Part shown: in pieces, positions 25,739-33,524 of the stretch
Position numbering within the stretch: position 1 is the first letter of the stretch
Layout of the letters: every line of letters begins with the position of its first letter
Assembly: GCF_900459225.1 (NCBI RefSeq)
Contig: NZ_UHFH01000003.1
Location: 1,084,501 to 1,148,500, forward strand
Source of the DNA: Streptococcus dysgalactiae subsp. dysgalactiae
GTDB taxonomy: Bacteria > Bacillota > Bacilli > Lactobacillales > Streptococcaceae
Direction: 5' to 3'
Length of the DNA: 64,000 nt
Made by a program: the position numbers and the translations under genes
Notes under the pieces: model-generated
The model's database searches: none
What the model was told of the DNA's origin: nothing
What the model saw: only the letters and a program-made list of their open reading frames with translations

Positions 25739-27004
25739 ATGACAAGCAAATACCAAACCATTATTTCAGATTTGGACCAAGCTATCCAAACGCAAGCATT
25801 AAAAAAAGGAGATAAACTCCCTTCCATCCGGCAATTAAGTGACCATTATCGGTGCAACAAAGACACTGTGCAACGTGCTCTATTGGAACTAAAATATAGA
25901 CACCTCATTTATGCGGTGCCAAAAAGTGGTTATTATGTTCTAGGAAAAGTGTCTGAAGAAGATATTGCTGTCGATTTAAGTCTCGAGGACTATAACAACA
26001 TTGCTTACGAAGACTTTCGGCTTTGCCTCAATGAAGCTCTGGAAGCTAGAGATTCTTATCTCTTTCACTACTACCACAAGGCCGAAGGGCTAGACGATTT
26101 ACGAGATGCTTTGGTGCCCTATCTGGCAGATAATAGTATTTATAGCTGCAAAGAGCAACTCCTTATTACTTCTGGGACACAGCAGGCTCTCTATATATTA
26201 TCGCAAATGCCTTTCCCAACTGCTGGGCAGACCATTCTTATTGAAAAGCCAACTTATCATCGTATGGAATCTCTTCTTAATCATTTGGGAGTACCCTATC
26301 AAACCATTAATCGAGGGTTTAATGGGCTGGATTTAGGGGCACTAGAATCCCTTTTTCAGTCTGGAGAGATTAAGTTTTTTTATACTATCTCACGCTTTTC
26401 AAATCCTTTAGGGCTTTCTTATACGACCAAAGAGAAAGAAGCTATTGTTCGCTTGGCAGAACAATACCATGTCTATATTTTAGAAGATGACTACCTAGGT
26501 GACTTTGTTAAAGCAAAGGAACCTCCGCTTCACTATTATGATACCCATCAGCGTGTGATTTACCTCAAGTCATTTTCCATGAGTGTTTTTCCGGCACTTA
26601 GAATCGCTACACTCGTTTTACCCCAAACTTTAAAGTCACAGTTTCTGACTCAAAAATCAATGATTGATTTGGATACCAACTTGTTGATGCAAAAAGCCTT
26701 ATCACTCTATTTGGAAAATGGCATGTTTTATAAAAATCTCAAGCACATCAAGCGTTTGCTAAAGGAAAGGGAAGATGGTTTAGACACAGTTCTAACGACT
26801 CACCTATTGAAGAAGCAATATCGTTTGACTCCAACCCATCTCATTATCAATACTGATAACTTTCCTACTCTCCCTCACGAGTTGCTTTCTGGAAAGAGTT
26901 CTTTTCTCATAAGTGGTAACAGTCGTTATCTGATAATGACTATTCATCAAAACACCCTACATCAGTTAAGGTTATTTTTTGACACTCTCAGCAACTTCTT
27001 GTAA
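25739..27004 (+). CDS. pdxR: MocR/GntR-family regulator PdxR with aminotransferase-like domain, Schiff-base lysine replaced
   Basis: About 421 residues. Residues 1-70 are a GntR winged helix (KGDKLPSIRQLSDHYRCNKD, then AVPKSGYYV). The rest is a fold-type I aminotransferase domain with ITSGTQQALY, SNPLGLSYT and ILEDDYLGDF. In MocR proteins the PLP lysine follows FS before a PxLR motif; here the sequence is YLKSFSMSVFPALRIA, with Met281 where lysine is expected. The codon ATG is one base from AAG. The neighbouring pdxK is dead, so vitamin B6 sensing may be lost. Start ATG 25739 follows GGGGA; ATG 25727 is four codons earlier. Confidence 0.85.
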   Translation: MTSKYQTIISDLDQAIQTQALKKGDKLPSIRQLSDHYRCNKDTVQRALLELKYRHLIYAVPKSGYYVLGKVSEEDIAVDLSLEDYNNIAYEDFRLCLNEALEARDSYLFHYYHKAEGLDDLRDALVPYLADNSIYSCKEQLLITSGTQQALYILSQMPFPTAGQTILIEKPTYHRMESLLNHLGVPYQTINRGFNGLDLGALESLFQSGEIKFFYTISRFSNPLGLSYTTKEKEAIVRLAEQYHVYILEDDYLGDFVKAKEPPLHYYDTHQRVIYLKSFSMSVFPALRIATLVLPQTLKSQFLTQKSMIDLDTNLLMQKALSLYLENGMFYKNLKHIKRLLKEREDGLDTVLTTHLLKKQYRLTPTHLIINTDNFPTLPHELLSGKSSFLISGNSRYLIMTIHQNTLHQLRLFFDTLSNFL

Positions 27005-27027
27005 GAGCTATTTTTAACAAGATACTA

Positions 27028-27060
27028 AAAATCCCCCAAAGGCTGTTCTTTGGGGGATTT
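27028..27060. terminator. Bidirectional terminator between pdxR and the ATP-cone gene
   Basis: AAATCCCCCAAAG (27029-27041) pairs perfectly with CTTTGGGGGATTT (27048-27060) around a 6-base loop. Confidence 0.93.
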
Positions 27061-27064
27061 GAGT

Positions 27065-27403
27065 TTATTTTGTTTGCTCAAAACGTAAGTGGACAATAAT
27101 GTTATCACCATAACCATTACGCTCAAGATCGCGCTGTAGGCGATAAGAAATGTAATGTTCTGCAATGGTGATATAACCTGCATCCATCAAACGATTTTCA
27201 ACGAGGGATTGAATCATGTTGATAGTAGGGCGTTCAGCGTGCACTTCTTCTAAATCAATGACGACCTTTTTAGTAACTTGAGCAAGATTTTGTCGCCAGG
27301 TATCATCGATAACATATACCGTTCTTGCTGCTTTGATAATCGCTTGATAAATTTTATCAGGATCAAATTCAGCGACTTGACCATCACGCTTAATAATTTG
27401 CAT
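27065..27403 (-). CDS. Stand-alone ATP-cone domain protein
   Basis: A 112-residue protein consisting of little more than an ATP-cone: MQIIKRDGQVAEFDPDKI, then AIIKAARTV, VESLVENRLM-like IQSLVENRLMDAGY and AEHYISYRLQRD. In ribonucleotide reductases and NrdR this domain senses ATP/dATP. Here there is no zinc ribbon and no reductase domain, and the neighbours are asd and pdxR. ATG 27403 with GAGG nearby is chosen over a start six codons earlier. A nucleotide-binding role is likely; the partner is unknown. Confidence 0.8.
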   Translation of the reverse strand: MQIIKRDGQVAEFDPDKIYQAIIKAARTVYVIDDTWRQNLAQVTKKVVIDLEEVHAERPTINMIQSLVENRLMDAGYITIAEHYISYRLQRDLERNGYGDNIIVHLRFEQTK

Positions 27404-27542
27404 AAGAGCGCCTCTTTTCATTAGTTTTCATCTCTACTTACATTATGCAAATGTTTTCACGATTTGTCAAGTCATAGCACTCAAACTAGCGATATAGCAA
27501 GGTTTCTTGCCTATCTTTTTTTATTCATCAAATGAAAAAAAC

Positions 27543-28619
27543 TTAATGTAAAGGGAAAACACCTAAATCACTTGGGACGATTAACCCTTTCTTATGCAGA
27601 CTTTCTGCAATTTGAACTGCATTCCAAGCAGCACCTTTTAATAAATTATCCGAGACCACCCAGAGATGAAGCCCATTATCAATGTCGAGGTCTTTACGAA
27701 TACGACCAACAAAGGTAGCCCGGCTACCTACGGCATTAACAGCCTGAGGATAGAGTTGCTGACTCACATCATCTTGCAGAACCGCTCCGGGGAACTGATG
27801 AATGGCCTCTTTGACGTGATCAATTGGAGCTGGCACTTTTGTTTCGATATAAACAGATTCAGAGTGAGCGGATAAGACTGGGATACGAACACAAGTGGCA
27901 GAGACTTTGATTGTAGGATCTGCCATAATTTTCTTGGTTTCCATGGTCATCTTCATTTCTTCATAAGTGTAATCATTTTCTGTGAAGAGGTCAATTTGAG
28001 GCAGAGCGTTAAAAGCAATAGGGTAATGTTTTTTATCTCCAGCTGAAGGTAAAATTGCTGCTATTACTTCCTTTGGAGTTTTGCCTTGATGAAGGATTTG
28101 TTCATATTGAGAAAGCATCTCTGCAATAGCGGACTGACCAGCTCCTGAAACAGCTTGATAAGTTGATACGATGATGCGTTCTATCCCCCACCGTTGGCGA
28201 ATGGGTTCAAGTGCAATCATCATTTGGATGGTTGAACAATTAGGACAGGCCACAATACCTTTATGATGATTGAGAGCTTCTGCATTGACTTCTGGAACGA
28301 CTAAAGGAACTTCTGGATGTTGGCGAAAATGGGAGGTATTATCAATAACTACTGCACCTGCTTGAAGCGCATAAGGTACAAATCTCTCTGAGACGCTACC
28401 TCCTGCTGAGAATAGAGCAAGGTCAATCCCATCAAAGGCTATTTCATTTGTTTCTTCAATTGGAATCTCTAGCCCCTTGAATGGTAACGTCTTACCTACA
28501 GAACGTGTTGATGCCAGAAGTTTGAGTTTTGAAATAGGGAGATCGGATTCTTCTAACATCTTAATCATTTGGTGGCCAACAGCTCCTGTTGCTCCCACAA
28601 TAGCTACAGTATAGCCCAT
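27543..28619 (-). CDS. asd: Aspartate-semialdehyde dehydrogenase
   Basis: A 358-residue enzyme that reduces aspartyl phosphate to aspartate semialdehyde with NADPH for lysine, threonine and methionine synthesis. The NADP loop [14 protein letters not shown] is at residues 4-17. The catalytic cysteine is C128 in [20 protein letters not shown] and the C-terminal [19 protein letters not shown] are also present. Gene length and motifs are complete. A cell-wall or dap neighbour is absent; the ATP-cone gene follows downstream. Confidence 0.95.
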   Translation of the reverse strand: MGYTVAIVGATGAVGHQMIKMLEESDLPISKLKLLASTRSVGKTLPFKGLEIPIEETNEIAFDGIDLALFSAGGSVSERFVPYALQAGAVVIDNTSHFRQHPEVPLVVPEVNAEALNHHKGIVACPNCSTIQMMIALEPIRQRWGIERIIVSTYQAVSGAGQSAIAEMLSQYEQILHQGKTPKEVIAAILPSAGDKKHYPIAFNALPQIDLFTENDYTYEEMKMTMETKKIMADPTIKVSATCVRIPVLSAHSESVYIETKVPAPIDHVKEAIHQFPGAVLQDDVSQQLYPQAVNAVGSRATFVGRIRKDLDIDNGLHLWVVSDNLLKGAAWNAVQIAESLHKKGLIVPSDLGVFPLH

Positions 28620-28713
28620 ACAATCACCTCTTACATTGAAGTCTTTATCAGACTTATTTTTCTAAAATTTATAATAGACCTATTATAGCTTATTTTATTT
28701 TAAAAGAAAAGCA

Positions 28714-28866
28714 CAAAAAAAGGATTGAGAATATCTCAATCCTAGGGGCGTTCTTACTTAGTAAGAGCGTGATAAAAAGGTTCACACAAATTATCAAAGT
28801 CGGCTTCCCACCTTAATGACCTCCCCTGCGCAAAAGTGGTTTTACAACCACAATCGACTCATCGCA
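28714..28866 (-). ncRNA. Candidate structured RNA between cls and asd
   Basis: On the minus strand TTGTAA (near 28899-28894), a 17-base spacer and TAGAAT form a promoter overlapping the cls stop. About 150 bases on is a strong terminator: AGGATTGAGA (28721-28730) pairs with TCTCAATCCT (28734-28743), followed by seven T residues. Between them are hairpins CGCTCTTAC/GTAAGAACG (one mismatch, near 28748-28770) and GTGGTT/AACCAC, and a possible long-range AGTCG/CGACT pair enclosing a G-rich stretch. GC is higher than in nearby gaps and no ORF fits. I could not match it to a known RNA class. Confidence 0.5.
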
Positions 28867-28896
28867 TAATAATATTCTAACAGAATATGTCCTAAA

Positions 28897-30474
28897 TTAC
28901 AAGAGAGGAGCAATGGTTCTGACTAATAGTCCAACTAATTTTTGATACCAAGGGCGGGTCTTGAGTTGTTCTTGTGTTACTAAAACTGATTTTTCTTGTG
29001 TTTCCTTAAAATCCTTGACAATTTCCGCGATGGCAGACACACGATACAAATAGGTCGCACATTCAAAATGATGATATAAACTGCGATAATCTAGGTTAAT
29101 TGTCCCAACGACTGCTTTGGTATTATCTGACACAAAAATCTTGGAGTGGACAAATCCTGGCTGGTATTCATAAATCTTAACCCCCGATGTCATTAGAGCT
29201 TTGTAATATGTTTTAGCCAAGGCATAGGGAACACCTTTGTCAGGAACACCAGGCATAATAATACGAATATCTACACCACGTTCTGCAGCAAATCGCAGAG
29301 CATGTTCCATCTCACTGTCTAAAATCAAGTAAGGGGTCATGATGTAGACATAATTTTTGGCATGGTTCAAAATATCAATATAAACATTCTCTCCGATTTT
29401 ATCGGTATCTAAAGGCGAGTCTCCATAAGGAATCACGTAGCCATCCGACGGAAGGGAGGGAGTATGTTCCGAAAGATAGGGGTCGATAATCAACTCTTTT
29501 TCAGTGATAGACCACATCTGTAAAAAGAGAATTAAAAAGCTATCTGTTGCTTCACCTTCTAACATCAATCCAGCATCTTTCCAGTGGCCAAAACGGTCGA
29601 TCTCGTTAATGTATTCATCAGCTAAATTCACACCGCCCGTAAACGAAACGACTCCATCAATGACCACTATTTTTCGGTGATCTCGGTAATTATAGTAGGT
29701 GGAAATAAATGGTGAGATCGGTAAAAATGACTTTGCCTTGATTCCTAGTTGTTGCAATCTTACCGCATAGTCTGGTGATAAGGTTGACAATTCATTCATT
29801 CCATCAAACAAGACTCTTACTTCCACACCTTCTTTTACTTTTTTCTCTAAAATACTTAAAATTTCTCCCCACATTTGCCCTTCAGCTATAATGAAAAATT
29901 CTAAGAAAATGTATTTTTGGGCCAAAAGCAACTCTTCTTTTAACCGTTTGAAAAACGTTTCTCCTGTTGGAAAATAAGTTGTTCTTGTGTTGTTATAGAT
30001 CGGAAAATTGCCGCGGCTTCTTTCCAAATATTGCACCAGGTGGTAAGTGGTTGAGGTATTATCTTTAAGGACTTCTAAAATGGCTTCATCATCTCTGAGA
30101 TATGGAGCAGAAAGATCCACTAAATGACTAATTCTTTGTTTGAGTCCGCGATAACCCCAGTCTAATTTGGTGTAGATGAGAAAAAGCGAACCCAACAAGG
30201 GGGCAATCATAATTAAAATTAACCAGGTCATTCTTGAAATGGCATCCATTTCACTATTAACCAGATACAAGACGATAGCAATAGCAAAAATACCTTCTAA
30301 AATAGTAATCCAAACACGGTATTGCTCCATCCAAGCATAGGTTAGAAATAAGAAACCTAGCTGAAGGATAATTAATAAAACAATAACAGTTGTTCGACTA
30401 AAAATGCCTCGTAAAACTCCTCGTCTCCCTTTATGGAGCAAATATTTTACTTTTGCTTTCTTTTTGATAACCAA
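28897..30474 (-). CDS. cls: Cardiolipin synthase
   Basis: A 525-residue phospholipase D-family enzyme that joins two phosphatidylglycerol molecules at the membrane. Three N-terminal hydrophobic segments span about residues 20-115. The two HKD motifs are HRKIVVIDG (first half) and HSKIFVSDN (second half), each followed by a GG/GT segment (SFTGGVNLAD and VVGTINLDYRS). Length is normal for bacterial Cls. The promoter of the downstream candidate RNA overlaps its stop codon. Confidence 0.95.
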   Translation of the reverse strand: MVIKKKAKVKYLLHKGRRGVLRGIFSRTTVIVLLIILQLGFLFLTYAWMEQYRVWITILEGIFAIAIVLYLVNSEMDAISRMTWLILIMIAPLLGSLFLIYTKLDWGYRGLKQRISHLVDLSAPYLRDDEAILEVLKDNTSTTYHLVQYLERSRGNFPIYNNTRTTYFPTGETFFKRLKEELLLAQKYIFLEFFIIAEGQMWGEILSILEKKVKEGVEVRVLFDGMNELSTLSPDYAVRLQQLGIKAKSFLPISPFISTYYNYRDHRKIVVIDGVVSFTGGVNLADEYINEIDRFGHWKDAGLMLEGEATDSFLILFLQMWSITEKELIIDPYLSEHTPSLPSDGYVIPYGDSPLDTDKIGENVYIDILNHAKNYVYIMTPYLILDSEMEHALRFAAERGVDIRIIMPGVPDKGVPYALAKTYYKALMTSGVKIYEYQPGFVHSKIFVSDNTKAVVGTINLDYRSLYHHFECATYLYRVSAIAEIVKDFKETQEKSVLVTQEQLKTRPWYQKLVGLLVRTIAPLL

Positions 30475-30775
30475 TCCTCCATCTTCACAAATCTCATTTT
30501 ACATATTATATCATAGTAATGAAGGAAGCGAGTCACCTATAATCTGATTAGTTTGATTAATAGCCTTACTCTCTTAAATAGCTCACTAATAGTATTAATG
30601 ACAATAGCTTTTTTCCTAGTATTTAACTATTTCTCCTCTAAAAGTCTATGTTTCAACTATAACTCTCTCTAAATAAATGATTCTGACATGATGATAAAAA
30701 AGAAGCAAATCAATCTCTCCTCGCTAAAAAGAAAGGGAGATTATTGAAGTGACCCCAAAAGTTGGACATTATATT

Positions 30776-30817
30776 TTAAGTTAAGGATTGAGTTCTGTAT
30801 TGCACAGGACTTAGTCC
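30776..30817 (-). pseudogene. Detached 13-codon tail of the outer IS orfB
   Basis: The minus strand encodes GLSPVQYRTQSLT and a stop at 30776-30778. This is the standard end of IS3-family OrfB (normally following YYN..RIK..LK). The rest of the protein ends at 32037, on the other side of the inner IS, with KRIKLTLK. It shows exactly where the inner element landed. Confidence 0.85.
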
Positions 30818-30886
30818 TGAATAGGTTACACTAAACTAGACAGAATTTATAAAGTGTTCTACACTAAAGAAAATAGGAGAACAGAT

Positions 30887-31177
30887 GTGTCTAGAAAAAT
30901 ACGTCGTCACTTCACCGATGACTTTAAGCAACAAATTGTTGACCTTTACAATGCTGGTAGAAAGCGTAGCAGTCTCATCAAGGAATATGAGCTAACCCCT
31001 TCCACCTTCGATAAGTGGGTTAGACAAGCCAAAACAACAGGTTCATTCAAGTCTGTTGATAATCTGACAGATGAACAGCGGGAGCTGATTGAACTCAGGA
31101 AACGCAATAAAGAACTCGAAATGCAATTAGATATCCTAAAGCAAGCGGCGGTGATTATGGCACAAAAAGGGAAATAA
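30887..31177 (+). CDS. Inner IS transposase OrfA
   Basis: A 96-residue protein with a helix-turn-helix (FTDDFKQQIVDLYNAGR, then LTPSTFDKWVRQ) and a coiled coil (LRKRNKELEMQLDILKQAA). GTG 30887 has AGGAG seven bases upstream. The gene ends in ATGGCACAAAAAGGG, where the A5G3 run would let ribosomes slip -1 into orfB, making the OrfAB transposase. Confidence 0.88.
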   Translation: MSRKIRRHFTDDFKQQIVDLYNAGRKRSSLIKEYELTPSTFDKWVRQAKTTGSFKSVDNLTDEQRELIELRKRNKELEMQLDILKQAAVIMAQKGK

Positions 31178-31212
31178 TCACTGCTAATAAGGATAACTAT
31201 AGCATTTCAGCC

Positions 31213-31992
31213 ATGTGTCGTTGGTTGAACATTCCTCGTTCTAGCTATTATTACAAAGCTGTAGAGCCAGTATCTGAAGCGGAACCTGAAGAAAATATCA
31301 AAGCTATTTTTCTCGAAAGTAAGGCCAGATACGGATCCAGAAAAATCAAAATATGCTTGAATAACGAAGGTATCACACTTTCACGTCGTCGGATTCGACG
31401 CATTATGAAGCGACTCAATTTGGTTTCTGTTTATCAGAAAGCCACCTTCAAACCACATTCCAGAGGCAAGAATGAAGCCCCTATTCCCAACCATTTAGAC
31501 AGGCAATTTAAGCAAGAAAGGCCACTAAAAGCCTTAGTCACTGACTTAACCTATGTTCGTGCAGGCAATCGTTGGGCTTATGTTTGCCTCATCATTGACC
31601 TATACAACCGTGAAATCATCGGCCTGTCTCTTGGTTGGCACAAGACCGCTAAACTCGTTAAGCAAGCCATTCAAAGCATCCCTTACGCCCTGACCAAAGT
31701 TAAGATGTTCCATTCAGATCGTGGCAAAGAGTTTGATAATCAGTTAATTGATGAAATATTGGAAGCCTTTGGAATCACACGTTCGCTTAGTCAGGCTGGT
31801 TGTCCTTATGACAATGCCGTAGCTGAAAGTACGTATCGTGCTTTCAAAATTGAATTTGTTTATCAAGAAACCTTTCAATCGCTGGAAGAACTAGCTCTTA
31901 AGACTAAAGACTATGTTCATTGGTGGAATTACCACCGCATTCATGGTAGTCTCAACTACCAAACACCAATGACTAAAAGATTAATTGCCTAG
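31213..31992 (+). CDS. Inner IS transposase OrfB (rve integrase core)
   Basis: A 259-residue catalytic part with all three acidic residues: VTDLTYV, HSDRGKEF and the Glu in AVAESTYRAFKIEF, plus the HTH_21 start IPRSSYYYKAV and the end YHRIHGSLNYQTPMTKR. The frame is open further upstream to the slippery run near 31160 (giving KREIITANKDNYSISA), so the natural product is OrfAB made by -1 frameshifting. No internal stop or frameshift was seen, and the element may be active. Confidence 0.9.
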   Translation: MCRWLNIPRSSYYYKAVEPVSEAEPEENIKAIFLESKARYGSRKIKICLNNEGITLSRRRIRRIMKRLNLVSVYQKATFKPHSRGKNEAPIPNHLDRQFKQERPLKALVTDLTYVRAGNRWAYVCLIIDLYNREIIGLSLGWHKTAKLVKQAIQSIPYALTKVKMFHSDRGKEFDNQLIDEILEAFGITRSLSQAGCPYDNAVAESTYRAFKIEFVYQETFQSLEELALKTKDYVHWWNYHRIHGSLNYQTPMTKRLIA

Positions 31993-32000
31993 AAAACACT

Positions 32001-32792
32001 TTATAAATGTTGTACAGAAAAGTGTTGCCTTTTCACTTTTAATGTAAGTTTGATTCGTTTAGTGTTGTAGTAGTTGATATATTCTGAAATAGCTGTTTTT
32101 AATGTTTCGAGGGAAGTAAATTCCTTCTCAAACCCATAAAACATTTCTGTCTTCAATGTTCCAAAAAAAGATTCCATCATGCCGTTATCTAAGCTATTTC
32201 CTTTACGCGACATGGACGGTCTCATTCCATGCACCTCAAGAAAATGATGGTAGTAAGTGTGTTGATATTGCCATCCTTGGTCACTATGTAAAATAGTGCC
32301 CTGGTAAGTTTGTTCAGGAAAAGCCTCGGAAAGCATCGTTTTAAGTTGTTGTAAGTTTGGCGAGGTAGATAAATGATATGCAATAATCTCACTGTTAAAG
32401 CCATCAAGAACTGGTGATAGATACAATTTTTGATCACTAGCAGGAATTGAAAACTCTGTGACATCGGTATAACACTTCTTAAGTGGTTGGGTAGCTTTAA
32501 ATTGACGCTTAATGAGATTATCAGCTTTCTTGCCAACCTCACCTTTATAAGAGTTATAGCGACGTTTCGCACGGATTCTAGCTTTCAAACCAAGTTCTGT
32601 CATCAAACGTTGAACTTTCTTATGATTAACTTTATAGCCTCGATTTTTAAGTTCGAGGTGAATTCTACGGTAACCATATCTCCCTTTGTTCTCAGAATAA
32701 ATATCTTGAATAGCTTCTTTTAATTCTTTGTTGTTATCTCCCTGAGTTAGACGTTTAACCTGATAATAGTAGGTTGATCGAGACAGCTTCAA
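32001..32792 (-). pseudogene. Outer IS transposase OrfB, 3' end replaced by the inner IS
   Basis: A 263-codon frame with the DDE residues in YTDVTEF, HSDQGWQY and MESFFGTLKTE. After KRIKLTLK the frame runs into the inner IS end and adds VKRQHFSVQHL before a stop. The native tail lies at 30776-30817. The frame is open upstream to a slippery A AAA AAG at 32900-32894 inside orfA, the usual -1 shift site. Loss of 13 residues may or may not abolish activity. Confidence 0.85.
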
Positions 32793-32827
32793 AATATTAA
32801 GTAGGATTCTTAAATCAAATACATTGA

Positions 32828-33343
32828 TTAGTCCTTGAATGATTTCTGTTGCTCTTTGAGCCTTGCTTCGACCCTCAATCGGAGTTCTCTCAACTTTTTT
32901 AGTACGGCATTCTCCGCTCTAAGGTACTCATTATCATATTGAAGACGCTCTAATTCAGTCATTTCTTCAAGTTTTCTCTTTGGTTTGCGTCCCATCTTTA
33001 CAGGTCTCCCTCTTGATTTCTCAAGAATAGTATACCCGTTTTTCTTGTATTGCGCTATCCAATTAGGAAGCATTCCCTTGTTTGGTAATCCATAATCTAG
33101 AGAAACCTCTAGCTGAGACCTACCTTTCATCAGAACTTCGTTTATGATTTCCTGCTTTAGTTCAGGAGAATAATACCTATTTTTCCTTTTACAAACACTT
33201 TCCAATCCGTGTATATCAATAAGGCGGACCATGTATTGAAGGTTATACTTACTCATATTAAATGTTTGACTGATTTTAGGCCATGTCCAACCAGATTGTC
33301 GTAAGCGATAGATTTCAATTTTATCTTCATAACTTAATTTCAT
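32828..33343 (-). CDS. Outer IS transposase OrfA
   Basis: A 171-residue OrfA of the IS150 type with two helix-turn-helix units (MKLSYEDKIEIYRLRQSGWT, then YYSPELKQEIINEVL with GLPNKGMLPNWIAQYKKNG). It ends in a coiled coil (ELERLQYDNEYLRAENAVLK). The slippery A AAA AAG occurs at VLKKL. ATG 33343 is used, five codons into the longest frame. The sequence is unlike the OrfA at 14016-14309, although the IS ends are nearly the same. Confidence 0.88.
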   Translation of the reverse strand: MKLSYEDKIEIYRLRQSGWTWPKISQTFNMSKYNLQYMVRLIDIHGLESVCKRKNRYYSPELKQEIINEVLMKGRSQLEVSLDYGLPNKGMLPNWIAQYKKNGYTILEKSRGRPVKMGRKPKRKLEEMTELERLQYDNEYLRAENAVLKKLRELRLRVEARLKEQQKSFKD

Positions 33344-33350
33344 AGAAAAA

Positions 33351-33389
33351 CACCCCAAAAGTTAGATTTGTTGTCTAACTTTTGGGGTG
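33351..33389 (-). terminator. IS-end hairpin downstream of the subtilase gene
   Basis: CACCCCAAAAGTTAGA and TCTAACTTTTGGGGTG are perfect complements around a 7-base loop. It precedes the outer IS orfA and would shield the transposase from incoming transcription. It may also end the subtilase transcript. It equals the hairpin near topA apart from a few bases. Confidence 0.6.
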
Positions 33390-33524
33390 CAGTTCATATT
33401 TTGCTTCTTTTTGGAAATCTATCCTCTTAACTAGCGAATCAGCAGAATTCACTAAAGGATTAAACTAAATTAGTCAATACTAATACTAAGCTAAATTATT
33501 AGTGATTTGTTTTATGAAAAGGAC

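Larger units (their letters stand above)
30818..32035 (+). mobile_element. Inner IS3-family element, apparently intact
   Basis: About 1.22 kb. The left end TGAATAGGTTACACT (30818) and the right end, reading inward from 32035, TGAAAAGGCAACACT are imperfect inverted repeats of about 41 bases that include TTTATAAAGTGTT in both. It carries orfA and orfB in the usual overlapping arrangement with no visible damage. Ends could be off by up to three bases because no clean target duplication was seen. Confidence 0.85.
30745..33396. mobile_element. IS3-family element (IS150-type) split by a second IS
   Basis: Ends TGAAGTGACCCCAAAAGTT (30745) and, inward from 33396, TGAACTGCACCCCAAAAGTT form imperfect terminal repeats. 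The flanks carry a TAT direct repeat (30742-30744 and 33397-33399), a plausible 3-bp target duplication. It encodes OrfA and OrfB on the minus strand. The IS at 30818-32035 interrupts the last 13 codons of orfB. It lies 128 bases downstream of the LPxTG subtilase stop. Confidence 0.88.

Noticed and set aside
30475..30744. Gap between cls and the outer IS
   Set aside because: AT-rich. I saw only the cls upstream region and no ORF, hairpin or repeat that I could support.
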